The translations under genes and the position numbers were made by a program. Under the pieces are notes generated by a model. That model made no database searches. It worked only from the letters and a program-made list of their open reading frames with translations, and was not told the origin of the DNA. A DNA stretch of 64,000 bases from Mytilus trossulus (taxonomy: Eukaryota; Mollusca; Bivalvia; Mytilida; Mytilidae): contig NC_086384.1 in assembly GCF_036588685.1 (NCBI RefSeq), forward strand, positions 56,028,945 to 56,092,944. The letters run 5' to 3'. Within the stretch, counting starts at the first letter, position 1, and every line of letters begins with the position of its first letter. Shown one piece after another: positions 22,976 through 33,639 of this stretch.

Positions 22976-24350
22976 ATTTATATTTATCAAAGTTGTACAT
23001 ATATCGATACAGTTTGTTTTGTTTGGTAAGGAACATGTGTTTATGCTATTTATAGAAAGGTCTGTTCGATTGGATATATAAAGTATGCTGGAAAAATTTT
23101 ATGCACGGGTGGTTTGATAGTAGTTAAAGTCATTCGAGTCATTGCAGTCAAGTGCTCTAGATGCTTTTTTCGAATTCTTACAATGTAATACATTCAACTT
23201 AGTATGGGAAATTCTGAAAATGAAGAGACAATTCCAATCCTTATACCCGTAGAGAATACCAATGCAACTGCTACTAGTGCTACTGATCGTAGTTTTGGTG
23301 TCTACTAGAAAAACAACAATGGACCTAAATCTATAGACTTCTGTTTTGGTTGCCAGACGATGGCTCACTGGAGACGAAACTGTTCAAAGTTAATCAAACC
23401 AACAAGTTGCGGACGCAGATATGAATGATAAGTACTATTTTGATTTTGTTGACAGTGATAAACGTTATTTAAGAAATGCTATTGATAATGCAAAAATTAT
23501 ATCTCGAGCTATTGCTGATCTTTCGCTTATTGGTTGTATTGAAGAAGTTAAAACCAGACCTCCTGTTATAAATCCGTTAACAATTTTGACATATGCTTTC
23601 CCTTTTATTAGTGCATGCATTTAACCGGGGTCGCCGGCTGAGTAATTTCTATGTAATGTAATTTAAAGTTAACCAGATTAATAACTAAATGTCGGTTATT
23701 GTAAAGATTGATTGAGTCACGTGTTTCATGGCACTATAGTTTTATATTGACTGAGGGAATAAGAGGTCATAAGTGAGTTACAGTTTGGAAACATAAAATG
23801 TTGCCTTAAAATTCGGAATGTTTTTCAGAGTATACAATAAAATATTTTATTTTAAAATTAAAGGGTCCAATATGAACATAACATTACACTGATTAAAGAA
23901 ACATAAATAATAGTATTTTAAATGCACGAGGAAAGGGTCAGTGGTCAAGGGGATATAATTTTTCTAGTATAAAGGTTCCTTCTAAAATTGTGTATTCGGA
24001 TGCTAGCAGTTTTGCTTATGGAGCTTATATATGTCTATTAGAGAATCAAATATTTATTAATTTTTTTAAATGTTGACTGGTTGAGGGACAGGATTAAGTT
24101 TGATATGGAGAGAAAGGAAGGCTATAGAAATCAATTATGTATAGATATTGTTCAAGGTCAGTTATCCATGCGGGGATGTCTTGAAGTGGTTTACGGACAT
24201 TCAGAATTGTGTGGGTATAGTGGAGTTAGGTAGTGGTAAAAACGCAACTACATAGTAGGCGATGTCAATATTTTCTAGTTGTGTAAAGTATTCTATTAAT
24301 TTAGATATTGAATGGATACCTGGAGATAAAAATGTCTAAGCAGATGCTAT
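22976..24350 (+). mobile_element. DIRS-like retroelement remnant (Gag knuckle, RT start, RNase H)
   Basis: 23342-23383 encodes a perfect CCHC knuckle (CFGCQTMAHWRRNC; C-X2-C-X4-H-X4-C). 23421-23624 encodes RNAIDNAKIISRAIADL and GCIEEVKTRPPVINPL, which matches the start of DIRS/Ngaro-type RTs. The RT core is missing. About 23985-24345 encodes VYSDASSFAYGAYIC, WRERKAIEIN, KWFTDIQNCVGIVELGSGKN and IEWIPGDKNV*AD, the RNase H block of DIRS elements. No tyrosine recombinase was recognised. Multiple stops: dead. The first ~190 bp (22976-23170) recur in both arms of the 26.6-29.4 kb palindrome. Confidence 0.7.
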
Positions 24351-24860
24351 TAGTTAGTTTTTTTTTATTTTGATGATTGGGGCGTCAGTGTTGAGTTTAC
24401 TTTTTAAATCTATAGATTATATGTATGGAAATCATTCAGTTGATAGGTCTGCTGACAGTGATAATAAGAAAATTAAATTATTTTATTCTAGATGTTAAAC
24501 ACTAGGTGAATCAGGTGTGATTGCGTTTTGCTTTGACTGGAAGGATGACAACACTTGGTTGTTCACCCTATACATTTTGTATAGTTATTAAACATTATAT
24601 TGCGACAAATTTGCCCTTGTCATATCAGAATAATTTGGTATGCCAACATTGTGTGGCCGAGATGCTTGAATTCAGTGATACTAAAGACAGTTTTATTTAT
24701 TGTTCATTTTAATTCATGGTTCTTGAAAGCAATTATTGTCTGGTTCAAATGATTTGAAAGGCACTGTAATTGCTGTACCCATTGTGATCTAATATTGATA
24801 TAATTGATTGGTTTTGAAAAATGATAAATCTTCTTTTTTACTTTGTGTAGTTTGTAATAT
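24350..24860. other. Region between the DIRS-like remnant and the minisatellite
   Basis: No gene recognised; possibly further decayed DIRS sequence. Confidence 0.3.
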
Positions 24861-24861
24861 T

Positions 24862-26480
24862 TACAGGTTGCCGCTTGGCTAGAATGACAATATTTACAGG
24901 TTGCCGCTTGGCTAGAATGACAATATTTACAGGTTGCCGCTTGGCTTGAATGACAATATTTACAGGTGGCCGCTTGGCTGAAATATCAATATAGATTGCC
25001 GCTTGGCTTGAATAACAATAAAGATTGCCGCTTGTCTAGAATAACAATACAGAATGCCGCTTGGCTAGAATAACAATACAGATTGCCGCTTGGCTAGAAT
25101 ACCAACACAGAATGCCGCTTGGCTAGTATAACAAAACAGATTGCTGCTTGGCTAGAATAACAATACAGATTGCCGCTTGGCTGGAATAACTATACATATT
25201 GCCGATTAGCTATAATAACTATAAATTGCCGTTTGTCTTAGACATAAATACCGATCGCCGTTTGGCTTAGATACAAATACCGATCGCCGTTTGGCTTACA
25301 TACAAATACAGATTGCCGCCTGGCAAGAGTAACGCTTAAGATATGCTGCATGGCTAGAATAACAAAACAGATTATCGTTCGGCTAGAGTAACGTTTTATG
25401 AGATATGCCGCATGGCTAGAATAACAACTAAAATTGTCGCTTGGCTTAACAAACAATACAGATTACCGCTGGTCAGAGTTAAGGTTAAGATATGCAGCAT
25501 GGTTAGAATAACAATACAGATTGTTGCTTGACTAAAGTAACGCTTACGATATGTCGCATGGCTAGAATAACAATACAGATTGCCGTCTGGCTATGATAAC
25601 TATATATAGATTGCCGCTTGGCTTAAATAACAATATAGAATGCCGCTTGGTTAGTGTAACGCTTAAGATATGCCGCTTGACTATAATAACTATATAGATT
25701 GCCGCTTGGTTTAAATGATAATACAGATTGCCGCATGGCTAGAGGAACGCTTTGTCGCTTGGCTAGAGTAACGCTTTGTCGCTTGGCTAGAGTAACGCTT
25801 TGTCGCTTGGCTAAGAAACGCCTTGCCGCTTGGTTAGAGTAACGCTTTGCCGCTTGGCTAGAGTAACGCTTTGTCGCTTGGCTAGAGTAACGCTTTGTCG
25901 CTTGGCTAGAGTAACGCTTTGTCGCTTGGCTAAGAAACGCCTTGCCGCTTGGTTAGAGTAACGCTTTGCCGCTTGGCTAGAGTAACGCTTTGTCGCTTGG
26001 CTAGAGTAACGCTTTGTCGCTTGGCTAGAGTAACGCTTTGTCGCTTGGCTAGGGTAACGCTTTGCCGCTTGGCTAGAGTAACGCTTTACCGCTTGGCTAG
26101 AGTAACGCTTTGTCGCTTGGCTAGAGTAACGCTTTGTCGCTTGGCTAGAGTAACGCTTTGCCGCTTGGCTAGAGTAACGCTTTGCCGCTTGGCTAGAGTA
26201 ACGATTTGTCGCTTGGCTAGAGTAACGCTTTGCCGCTTGGCTAGAGTAGCGTTTTGTCGCTTGGATAGAGTAACGCTTTGTCACTTTGCTAGAGTAACGC
26301 TTTGTCGCTTGGCTAGAGTAAAGCTTTGTCGCGTGGCTTGAGTAACGCTTTGTGGCTTGGCTAGAGTAAAGTTTAAGAGATGACGCATAGCTAGAATAAC
26401 AATATACAGATTGCCACTGGGCTATAATAACTAAACAGATTGACGCTTGGCAAAATAACAATACAGGTTACCACTAGCTA
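24862..26480. repeat. Minisatellite with stepwise period 33, 29, 24 bp (core GCCGCTTGGCTAGA)
   Basis: All units share TTGCCGCTTGGCTAGAATAAC-like cores. 24862-24975 has about four 33 bp units (with CAATATTTACAGG). About 24990-25740 has mostly units near 29 bp (with AACAATACAGATT) of varying length. About 25750-26350 is a homogeneous 24 bp array (TCGCTTGGCTAGAGTAACGC plus TTTG). Because 24 is a multiple of three, the homogeneous part is open on both strands and yields spurious 8-residue-repeat reading frames. Confidence 0.9.
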
Positions 26481-27537
26481 GAATACCATTGAAGGTATGT
26501 TGATTGTTTATAAGGTACGTTGATTGATTAGAATACAAAAATAAAAATACCACTTGGACAGAAAAACAACATGTACGCTGAATCAATATCGCTGGGCTAC
26601 ATGGCACTGCTTGTTCAAGGTCAATGTAATGTACCTGAATGCTACATGTCTAATGTCTATAATATGCCATTAATTTACTTCAAAAGATTTACACTTTACA
26701 ATTAAGTACTAATCTAGTTTATTTTGGATATAGCTTCTTTATACGGATGAATTATTTTATAATTATGGTTTCTAAGCTTGGCGCATAGATGGTGAAATGA
26801 TGACAGATATATTTATCCGAATATGATAAAGATGGATATGTGAAGGAAAACATAATTACTCAATTATCTGTATCTCAGAATTTAGGTATTTAATTATATA
26901 AGACTAATCATACATATGCCCGATCTTTTTTTTTCGAAAATGCACTTGACTTTTGCAAGTGGCTACTCCCATGTGAGAGTTTTGTATTATATTGATAAAT
27001 GTTTTATGTTCGGTTGAGGTTACGAATTAGAACATAATTATATTTATCAAAGTTGTACATATATCGATACAGTTTGTTTTGTTTGGTAAGGAACATGTGT
27101 TTATGCTATTTATAGAAAGGTCTGTTCGATTGGATATATAAAGTATGCGGGGAAAAATTTATGCACGGGTGGTTTGATAGTCGAGTCATTGCAGTCAAGT
27201 GCTCTAGATGCTTTTTTCCAAATAAATAATTATTAAAATTATTTATTTACAGGTTGATAGTCCAAGAAGAGTCGCAAATATTGATGTTGCAGTGCTAGTT
27301 AGAGAAAGACAATTTTCATAATTTTCATTAATATAAAATGAATTACGTGTACTTATTACCTGAATAAAATGCACTTGACTTTTGCAAGTGGCTACTCCCA
27401 TGTGAGAGTTTTGTATTATATTGATAAATGTTTTATGTTCGGTTGAGGTTACGAATTAGAACATAAATCATGTACTGTGTTACATCAACTCTACATTCTA
27501 CTGACGAGGAAAGGTAACACAATAAAAAAAAGAACAT

Positions 27538-27722
27538 GTGGTACGATTGCCAATGAGACAAATTTCCACAAGAGAACAAAATAACACATAAATTAACTAT
27601 TGGTCATCATACGGCCTTCAACAATGAGCAAAGCCAATACCGCATTGTCAGTTATAAAAGGTCCCCAAATGAAAACGCAATTCAAACGAGAAAACTAACG
27701 GCCTTATTTATATAAAACAAAA
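27538..27722 (-). repeat. Dispersed ~200 bp repeat, copy 3 (left palindrome arm)
   Basis: GCCAATGAGACAAATTTCCA, TACGGCCTTCAACAATGAGC and ATTCAAACGAGAAAACTAAC; same family as 4735. Its mirror image is at 28235-28430. Confidence 0.75.
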
Positions 27723-27814
27723 TGTATCAAAAATAAAAATGGAGCACATAAACAAACGATAACCACTGAATTACAGGTTCCTGACTTGTTACATGCACAT
27801 AAATACATAACTTA

Positions 27815-28170
27815 CTTTAAATAAAGCTAATACTAACAATGACCACTGCCCTTTCCTCGATCTTGATATATATATCACTAACGGATACTAAAATTTATGA
27901 TAAAAGTGATGATTTTTCATTTCCTATCGTTAATTATCCATTTTTAGATGGTGACGGTCCCTTGTCACCATCTTAGGGTGTTTATATATCCCAACTTGTA
28001 CGATTCGCTCGTGTATGTAACAATGTTTTAGATTTTAACGAGAAAAAAATATGTATTACTGAAAAATAATGACACCAGAGTTTTCGATACAAAACATTTA
28101 CTAAATTTTATCATCGGTATAAGGACATCATTCGTAAATATAGCTAAACATGCAGACTTCTTCTACGTTT
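27815..28170 (+). mobile_element. Naiad-type Penelope-like element fragment 2 at the palindrome centre
   Basis: Encodes DHCPFLDLD, FPIVNYPFLDGD and YISQLVRFARVCNN with frame breaks, matching 39396-39750 of the larger element. It shares TCTTAGGGTG (a TAG stop) with the 17.8 kb fragment, where the larger element has TCTTACGGTG. It fills nearly the whole spacer between the inverted arms. Confidence 0.8.
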
Positions 28171-28234
28171 AGGAACCTGTAATTCAGTGGTTATCGTTTG
28201 TTTATGTGCTCCATTTTTATTTTTGATACATTTT

Positions 28235-28430
28235 GTTTTATATAAATAAGGCCGTTAGTTTTCTCGTTTGAATTGCGTTTTCATTTGGGGACCTTTTATA
28301 ACTGACAATGCGGTATTGGCTTTGCTCATTGTTGAAGGCCGTATGATGACCAATAGTTGTTAATTTATGTGTTATTTTGTTCTCTTGTGGAAATTTGTCT
28401 CATTGGCAATCGTACCACATGTTCTTTTTT
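28235..28430 (+). repeat. Dispersed ~200 bp repeat, copy 4 (right palindrome arm)
   Basis: Mirror image of 27538-27722, with TTCTCGTTTGAATTGC, TTTTATAACTGACAATGCGG and TGTCTCATTGGCAATCGTAC. Confidence 0.75.
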
Positions 28431-29365
28431 TATTGTGTTACCTTTCCTCGTCAGTAGAATGTAGAGTTGATGTAACACAGTACATGATTTATGTTCTAAT
28501 TCGTAACCTCAACCGAACATAAAACATTTATCAATATAATACAAAACTCTCACATAGGAGTAGCCACTTGCAAAAGTCAAGTGCATTTTATTCAGGTAAT
28601 AAGTACACGTAATTCATTTTATATTAATGAAAATTATGAAAATTGTCTTTCTCTAACTAGCACTGCAACATCAATATTTGCGACTCTTCTTGGACTATCA
28701 ACCTGTAAATAAATAATTTTCATAATTATTTATTTGGAAAAAAGCATCTAGAGCACTTGACTGCAATGACTCGACTATCAAACCACCCGTGCATAAATTT
28801 TTCCCCGCATACTTTATATATCCAATCGAACAGACCTTTCTATAAATAGCATAAACACATGTTCCTTACCAAACAAAACAAACTGTATCGATATATGTAC
28901 AACTTTGATAAATATAATTATGTTCTAATTGGTAACCTCAACCGAACATAAAACATTTATCAATATAATACAAAACTCTCACATGGGAGTAGCCACTTGC
29001 AAAAGTCAAGTGCATTTTCGAAAAAAAAAGATCGGGCATATGTATGATTAGTCTTATATAATTAAATACCTAAATTCTGAGATACAGATAATTGAGTAAT
29101 TATGTTTTCCTTCACATATCCATCTTTATCATATTCGGATAAATATATCTGTCATCATTTCACCATCTATGCGCCAAGCTTAGAAACCATAAGTATAAAA
29201 TAATTCATCCGTATAAAGAAGCTATATCCAAAATAAACTAGATTAGTACTTAATTGTAAAGTGTAAATCTTTTGAAGTAAATTAATGGCATATTATAGAC
29301 ATTAGACATGTAGCATTCAGGTACATTACATTGACCTTGAACAAGCAGTGCCATGTAGCCCAGCG

Positions 29366-30209
29366 ATAATGGTATTTCCATCACAAAACTGACAAATTCT
29401 TTCATTTAAAGTTGTAACTGGCTTGGTGTAACGTCCTGTTTCAATGGCGAGTGGTAATGAACCACAACGAAAGTTTGATAAAGTTCTACGGTAGTCTCTA
29501 AACTTGACGGATTTCACATAACTGCTTGGATGAAGATAACTTTTATAATGTCTGAACGTCCTAAGTTTATTTCCATTTTCACAGTTTCGATCGTTATACA
29601 CATTGCGTAGCCAATTGTCAGCATCCATAGTGTTTAACTTGTCCTTTACACTATTAACTTTTTGTCGGATTGTCATATTTTGAGCGTTTATCAAAGAACT
29701 TAAGTCACTTTTTCAATAAATTTCATTACACAGGAGTTCCACGAGCGCTGTTTTGATTTACTCGATTCATGTATCTTTTTAACGAGCCTATTTCCATCTA
29801 AATTTGTAACTTTAAAATACAGTCTCAAAACTTCGATATTTTGTTTAGTTTTTACCGTAGACCATCCCATGTCTCCACGTATAGCTAGGCTTGAAGAGTT
29901 CTTAAAAGCACTTAGGTAGTATCGGCATGCTTTGTTTTGAACAGTTTCTAATTGTTTGTGTTCTGATATGCCCCAAATACTCGCTCCATATAATAAAACA
30001 GGCTGTACAAGGCTTGCATATAGTTTTGTAAATATGTCATAGTCCATTCCGCCACATGAAACGAACTTTGTATAAAGTGCGGAGAGAGCTCTACTGGCCG
30101 ACTTTCTTATTTCCCTCACTGTAAATTTCCAATTTAGATTTTCATCAAGCCACAATCCTAAACATGAAATATCGATATTTACTGCAATAATCAATAGTTG
30201 TGTCTCCAA
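29366..30209 (-). mobile_element. Non-LTR retrotransposon fragment (RT thumb to C-terminal region)
   Basis: Two adjoining minus-strand frames (29700-30209, then 29366-29694) read LGLWLDENLNWKFTVREI, SASRALSAL, YGASIWG, RYYLSAFKNSS, GDMGWS, then KLRTFRHYKSYLH, FRCGSLPLAIETGRY and CQFCDG. This is the region after the YADD motif in the same broad LINE class as the copy at 55.5-57 kb (compare YGASIWG, GDMGW, KLRTYRMFKQC, IETGRY). The palm is absent, and a stop separates the two frames. The C-terminal Cys/His knuckle is cut at the palindrome edge (29367). It ends about 45 bases before the HSPA12 orphan exon. Confidence 0.8.
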
Positions 30210-30252
30210 AAAGAAAGTTAAAGTTCAATACATTATGATACCATTCTTACAG

Positions 30253-31301
30253 GGGGTACCGCAGATATAACTGTTCACGAAAAGTTAGAAGATGGGAAAT
30301 TGGAGGAATTATGCCAAGCTACCGGCGATGCATGTGGTGGAACGTCCATCGATAACGAGTTCTTGCAGTTAATGGTAGACATAGTAGGCGAACCCTTAAT
30401 GAATAGTATGGCAAAGAACGATCCAGTAGCCTATCTTGATCTTTTCAGAGAATTTGAAACTGTAAAAAGAAAGATAAAGCCCTTAAAATCAGCGAAAATT
30501 AACTTTACAGTTCCCTTTGTCGCTTTAAATGATTTATGTGAGAAGGAGCTAGGAAAATTTTTTCCTCAGGCTGTTTTTTCCTGTTCCCTTAAGGATAAAA
30601 TTTCCTTACGTGGCGATAAACTGCGGTTCGATGTAGATGTTTTCTATGCTCTTTTTTCAAAATCATTAGAAAATATTGTTTCTCATATATCAAGGATAAT
30701 CAAGCAAAACAAAAGTGTTTCCCTTTTGCTACTAGTCGGAGGATTTTCTGAATCAGCAATCCTTCAGCATACCATACGAAAAGAATTTCCAGACAGGAGA
30801 ATCATCATTCCTGAGGATGCAGGTTTGTCCGTGTTAAAAGGAGCCGTTCTCTTTGGTCACAACCCAGACTATATATCATCACGCGTAATCCGATATACAT
30901 ATGGATTTAAAACTGTGGAAATTTTTAATCGTGAAATTCACGATGAGGCAAAATTAGTTGTGATAGATGGCCAAGAGAGATGCAAAGACAATTTTTGGAT
31001 TGTAAAAAAGATGAACGAGACCACCTCATTGGGAACAAAAGTAAAAGATATGATTCACACTATAGAGTCGTTTCAAAGAACAGTAGATATACCTGTGGTT
31101 GTGTCTAACAAAGAAGACCCAATGTATACTGATGAACCAGGGTGCATGCATATTGGAACTTTCACAGTTGACATACCTAATCCATCTGAGGACGTCCGTT
31201 GTTTTGATGTTGAGTTTCATTTTGGTAACACTGAATTAACAGTTACCGCAACCGAACAGGATACTGGACATTCAGTAACCGCAATGTTCGACTTAGTGTA
31301 A
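30253..31301 (+). CDS. HSPA12-like orphan last exon (copy B)
   Basis: An intact 1049-base exon, same length, phase and start (GGGGTACCGCAGATATAACT) as exon 4 of the complete gene, preceded by a good acceptor (CCATTCTTACAG). Encodes the second half of the phosphate-2 loop (GGTADIT), CGGTSIDNEFLQL, LFREFETVKR, VGGFSESAILQH and PEDAGLSVLKGAVLFG, and ends MFDLV at TGA/TAA position 31299-31301. Residues differ throughout from copy A while all motifs and the frame are kept, which implies past or present selection. Exons 2 and 3 were not found upstream; the only exon 1 relic (21037-22680) is broken. It may be a pseudogene, an alternative last exon for copy A, or a gene with undetected 5' exons. Confidence 0.85.
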
Positions 31302-32160
31302 ATTGGTTTATGAGTATGAAATTGTATACTTAAGCAAATGTATTTATAAATTAAAAAGTTAAAGATGGTGGTAAAACCAATTTGTCTCTGCTTATCACTA
31401 TGACTACATGTTAAGGATGCGCTAAACTAGGTCGAAGGGAAGTTATTGTTGATTCTGATAAATTTGTTATAATTTGTATAAAGTCAAAGGAAGCATCGGT
31501 TAGTCCAAATCATGCAATTTGTACTTTATATCGCCAATTATACTACCATATGCACATGATGTTGTCTAATTTGATGTTTGCAATTTCAATGCTATCAGTA
31601 GTTATGTGCCTTTTTGGTAACTTTATGCAAGTGACAGAATCAAAATAGAATTTTGTTAAAAGTTTTAATAAGTTCATGTATGCTATTTGTTTTTGTCTCT
31701 ACTATATGCAAGACATAGGGATTGGTAATGTGGCGACGACGTAAAGGTAGAGAAACTGAATCATTAATATCTTTCAAACAGTTGTTTTATAATCCAAACT
31801 TTCTGATGTCCGTGACCTCATATTCATATACTAAAGCGATATGATATTACCGTTAGAAAACATATAGTATATGCACAACGTAGACAAGATTCACCAGTTT
31901 TAATTTAATGCTTTAGAAATAAGTGATCAACGTTAAGTGTTCTTAGTTAGTTCCGTTCTCTTAAACCATTGTGGTGACGTCAGCCTATTCATTTACCGTG
32001 GATTCTTTTTCTTGAATCAACGCTTCCTAAATCTGTCTCTGAAATGGACTAAACATTTTACACTCTTTTGTTTCCTTTGTGTGCCTAATTACATTAAGTT
32101 TGAATTGACTAATTTACTGATTTCTGTTCACTTGTGGAATTGTTTTAAAAACTTACCTTT
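31302..32160. other. Region after the HSPA12 orphan exon
   Basis: No gene recognised. Short frames here (for example 31937-32230) have no recognisable domain. Confidence 0.3.
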
Positions 32161-32164
32161 CATT

Positions 32165-32275
32165 TTTGAAATTTCTTTATGCCTTTACTGGGAATCGAAC
32201 CTGTCCATGAATTATGTAACGTGCTACTGACATCAATATGTCGACGAAACATCTGGGCTACCAATCGGTTACGAT
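32165..32275 (-). repeat. tRNA-like sequence (possible SINE head), minus strand
   Basis: On the minus strand a B-box-like AGGTTCGATTCCCAGT (32183-32198) lies downstream of TTGGTAGCCCAGATG. No convincing cloverleaf could be drawn. A similar sequence in the opposite orientation lies at 32385-32465. Confidence 0.3.
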
Positions 32276-32384
32276 TTAAATGTCTATTTTATACATATAA
32301 ATGAATATATGATATACAACGGTGCAACAGACACACAGGGCTTGTACCTTTATATATACATATATAGGCAAACGTATTGTATGA

Positions 32385-32465
32385 ATTGGTAGCCACGAGG
32401 TTTCATGGTTAAGATAAATGATTTAAGATACGGACTTATCTGTTAAGGTTCGAATCCCTGAATTC
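32385..32465 (+). repeat. tRNA-Leu-like sequence (pseudogene or SINE head)
   Basis: GGTAGCCACGAGG, CATGGTTAAG, GATTTAAGATA (a TAA-anticodon-like loop) and a consensus B box GGTTCGAATCC follow in the order and spacing of a leucine tRNA. The acceptor and anticodon stems do not pair well, so this is probably a decayed tRNA or tRNA-derived repeat. Confidence 0.3.
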
Positions 32466-32784
32466 TCTTTGCTGTCCCTTTTCTCTAGTTTTCCAGTTTT
32501 TGTTCTTATTTTGTATGTTATTGTGGATATTTTGTGTAATAAAAGAGAGTTTGGGCGTTTATTATCGAATTATTGTTGTTTATTCCACATGTTTGAAACA
32601 AAAATGACTACATTCTATTTGTCCTTTTTTGTTTTATAAATTAATATAATATGATTTCATCTGTTTTACTACATAATTTTATAACTGTTAATTCGCAAAT
32701 TTCTATGCTAGAAAATCGTGATGTTCCTAAATTAGGCTTTTGTTAGAAATTTCGGACACAAACTTATGATATGCACTATATTTA

Positions 32785-32852
32785 TGTTCTTTGTCGGGTT
32801 GTTTTCCCTTTGACACATTCTCCATTTCAATTTTCAATTTTAATAGAAATAA
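32785..32852 (+). repeat. Relic of the Naiad 3' terminal sequence
   Basis: TCGGGTTGTTTTCCCTTTGACACATTCTCC and CAATTTTCAATTTTAAT match the terminal part of the 37-40.6 kb element's 3' UTR (about 40540-40594). Confidence 0.5.
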
Positions 32853-32918
32853 GTTCGAATTCAATATATCTTATTTTGTTATAACAGATAACATTCAGCT
32901 GCCTTAAAGTATAAATAT

Positions 32919-33080
32919 AGATTCCACCACTACATCGAGTGTAAAACGATATTTATCCACTCGAGGAAGTTAAATTTTCAAATTTAAAACGCGAGGCTTG
33001 CCAGAGCGTTTTAAATATTTAAAATTTAACTGTCGAGAGTGGATAAATTTCGTATTACACGAGATTTGGTGGTGGAATCT
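32919..33080. repeat. Fold-back element, hairpin family 1 (copy 2)
   Basis: The outer arm AGATTCCACCACTACATCGA is complemented by GATTTGGTGGTGGAATCT ending at 33080. The inner arm TATTTATCCACTCGA pairs with its complement near 33035-33050; the loop GCGAGGCTTGCCAGAGCG is GC-rich. It shares flanks with copy 1 at 1882. Confidence 0.7.
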
Positions 33081-33542
33081 GTTTCTCTAATGATTTTCTA
33101 ACATTATGCAGGCAAACAAATTCCTTCTTTTCGAATGATATGCAAAAAGATGTGTTCTTTCTATGTGACGTCATCAGGCATGGTCGCCTTTTTTCATGCC
33201 GTCACAATAGGAAATTCAGAGGAAAGCAAGAAAACTCGACGTCATAATCGGATTTTAACCAATGAAGTACCGAGATCAAACTAACCACACGTTGATTATT
33301 TTTTTTTATACAATGGGTGCAGAAAGGGATAAATTGACGAAGAATTAGAAAAAGATCTTTAATAGTTGACGTGTTGTGTTATAAATTAATATATTTGTAT
33401 TTTTTAATTTGATTGTGATATTTATTTATTGTAATGGTTCGTTTGACACTAATAGATGGTTATTTAAACTCACTTACAATACCTTCTAATTAAGAATAGG
33501 CGTTAATTTTTAAAAGGCATTAACACAATAGTTTAAGTTATA

Positions 33543-33637
33543 GATACAATGGATAAGCGTTGATTCATGAAAAACAAACCATTCGCCCTCCGGGCTCATG
33601 GTTTCTTTTTCAAGAATCAACGCTTATCCATTGTATC
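33543..33637. repeat. Fold-back hairpin family 5
   Basis: GATACAATGGATAAGCGTTG is complemented by CAACGCTTATCCATTGTATC at 33618-33637; the loop is TTCGCCCTCCGGGCTC. Confidence 0.8.
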
Positions 33638-33639
33638 TT

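Larger units (their letters stand above)
26587..29367. repeat. 2.8 kb palindrome: ~1.2 kb inverted arms with a 388 bp spacer
   Basis: The left arm (about 26587-27782) and right arm (28171-29367) are reverse complements with very few differences by eye. Outer ends: TATCGCTGGGCTACATGG against CCATGTAGCCCAGCGATA. Inner ends: TTACAGGTTCCT against AGGAACCTGTAA. Each arm contains two direct copies of a ~100 bp unit (CACTTGACTTTTGCAAGTGG to GAACATAA, left arm at about 26942 and 27370), a 190 bp copy of the DIRS-like 5' segment and a dispersed ~200 bp repeat. The left end abuts the minisatellite; the right end abuts a non-LTR RT fragment. Confidence 0.9.

Noticed and set aside
25811-26461. 216-residue minus-strand and 130-residue plus-strand open frames made of 8-residue repeats
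   Set aside because: They lie wholly in a 24 bp minisatellite whose unit is a multiple of three, so both strands are open by arithmetic. There is no start context, splice signal or known domain.
24862-26480. CRISPR-like appearance (short repeats at regular spacing)
   Set aside because: There are no unique spacers; the whole unit is repeated, and the genome is eukaryotic.
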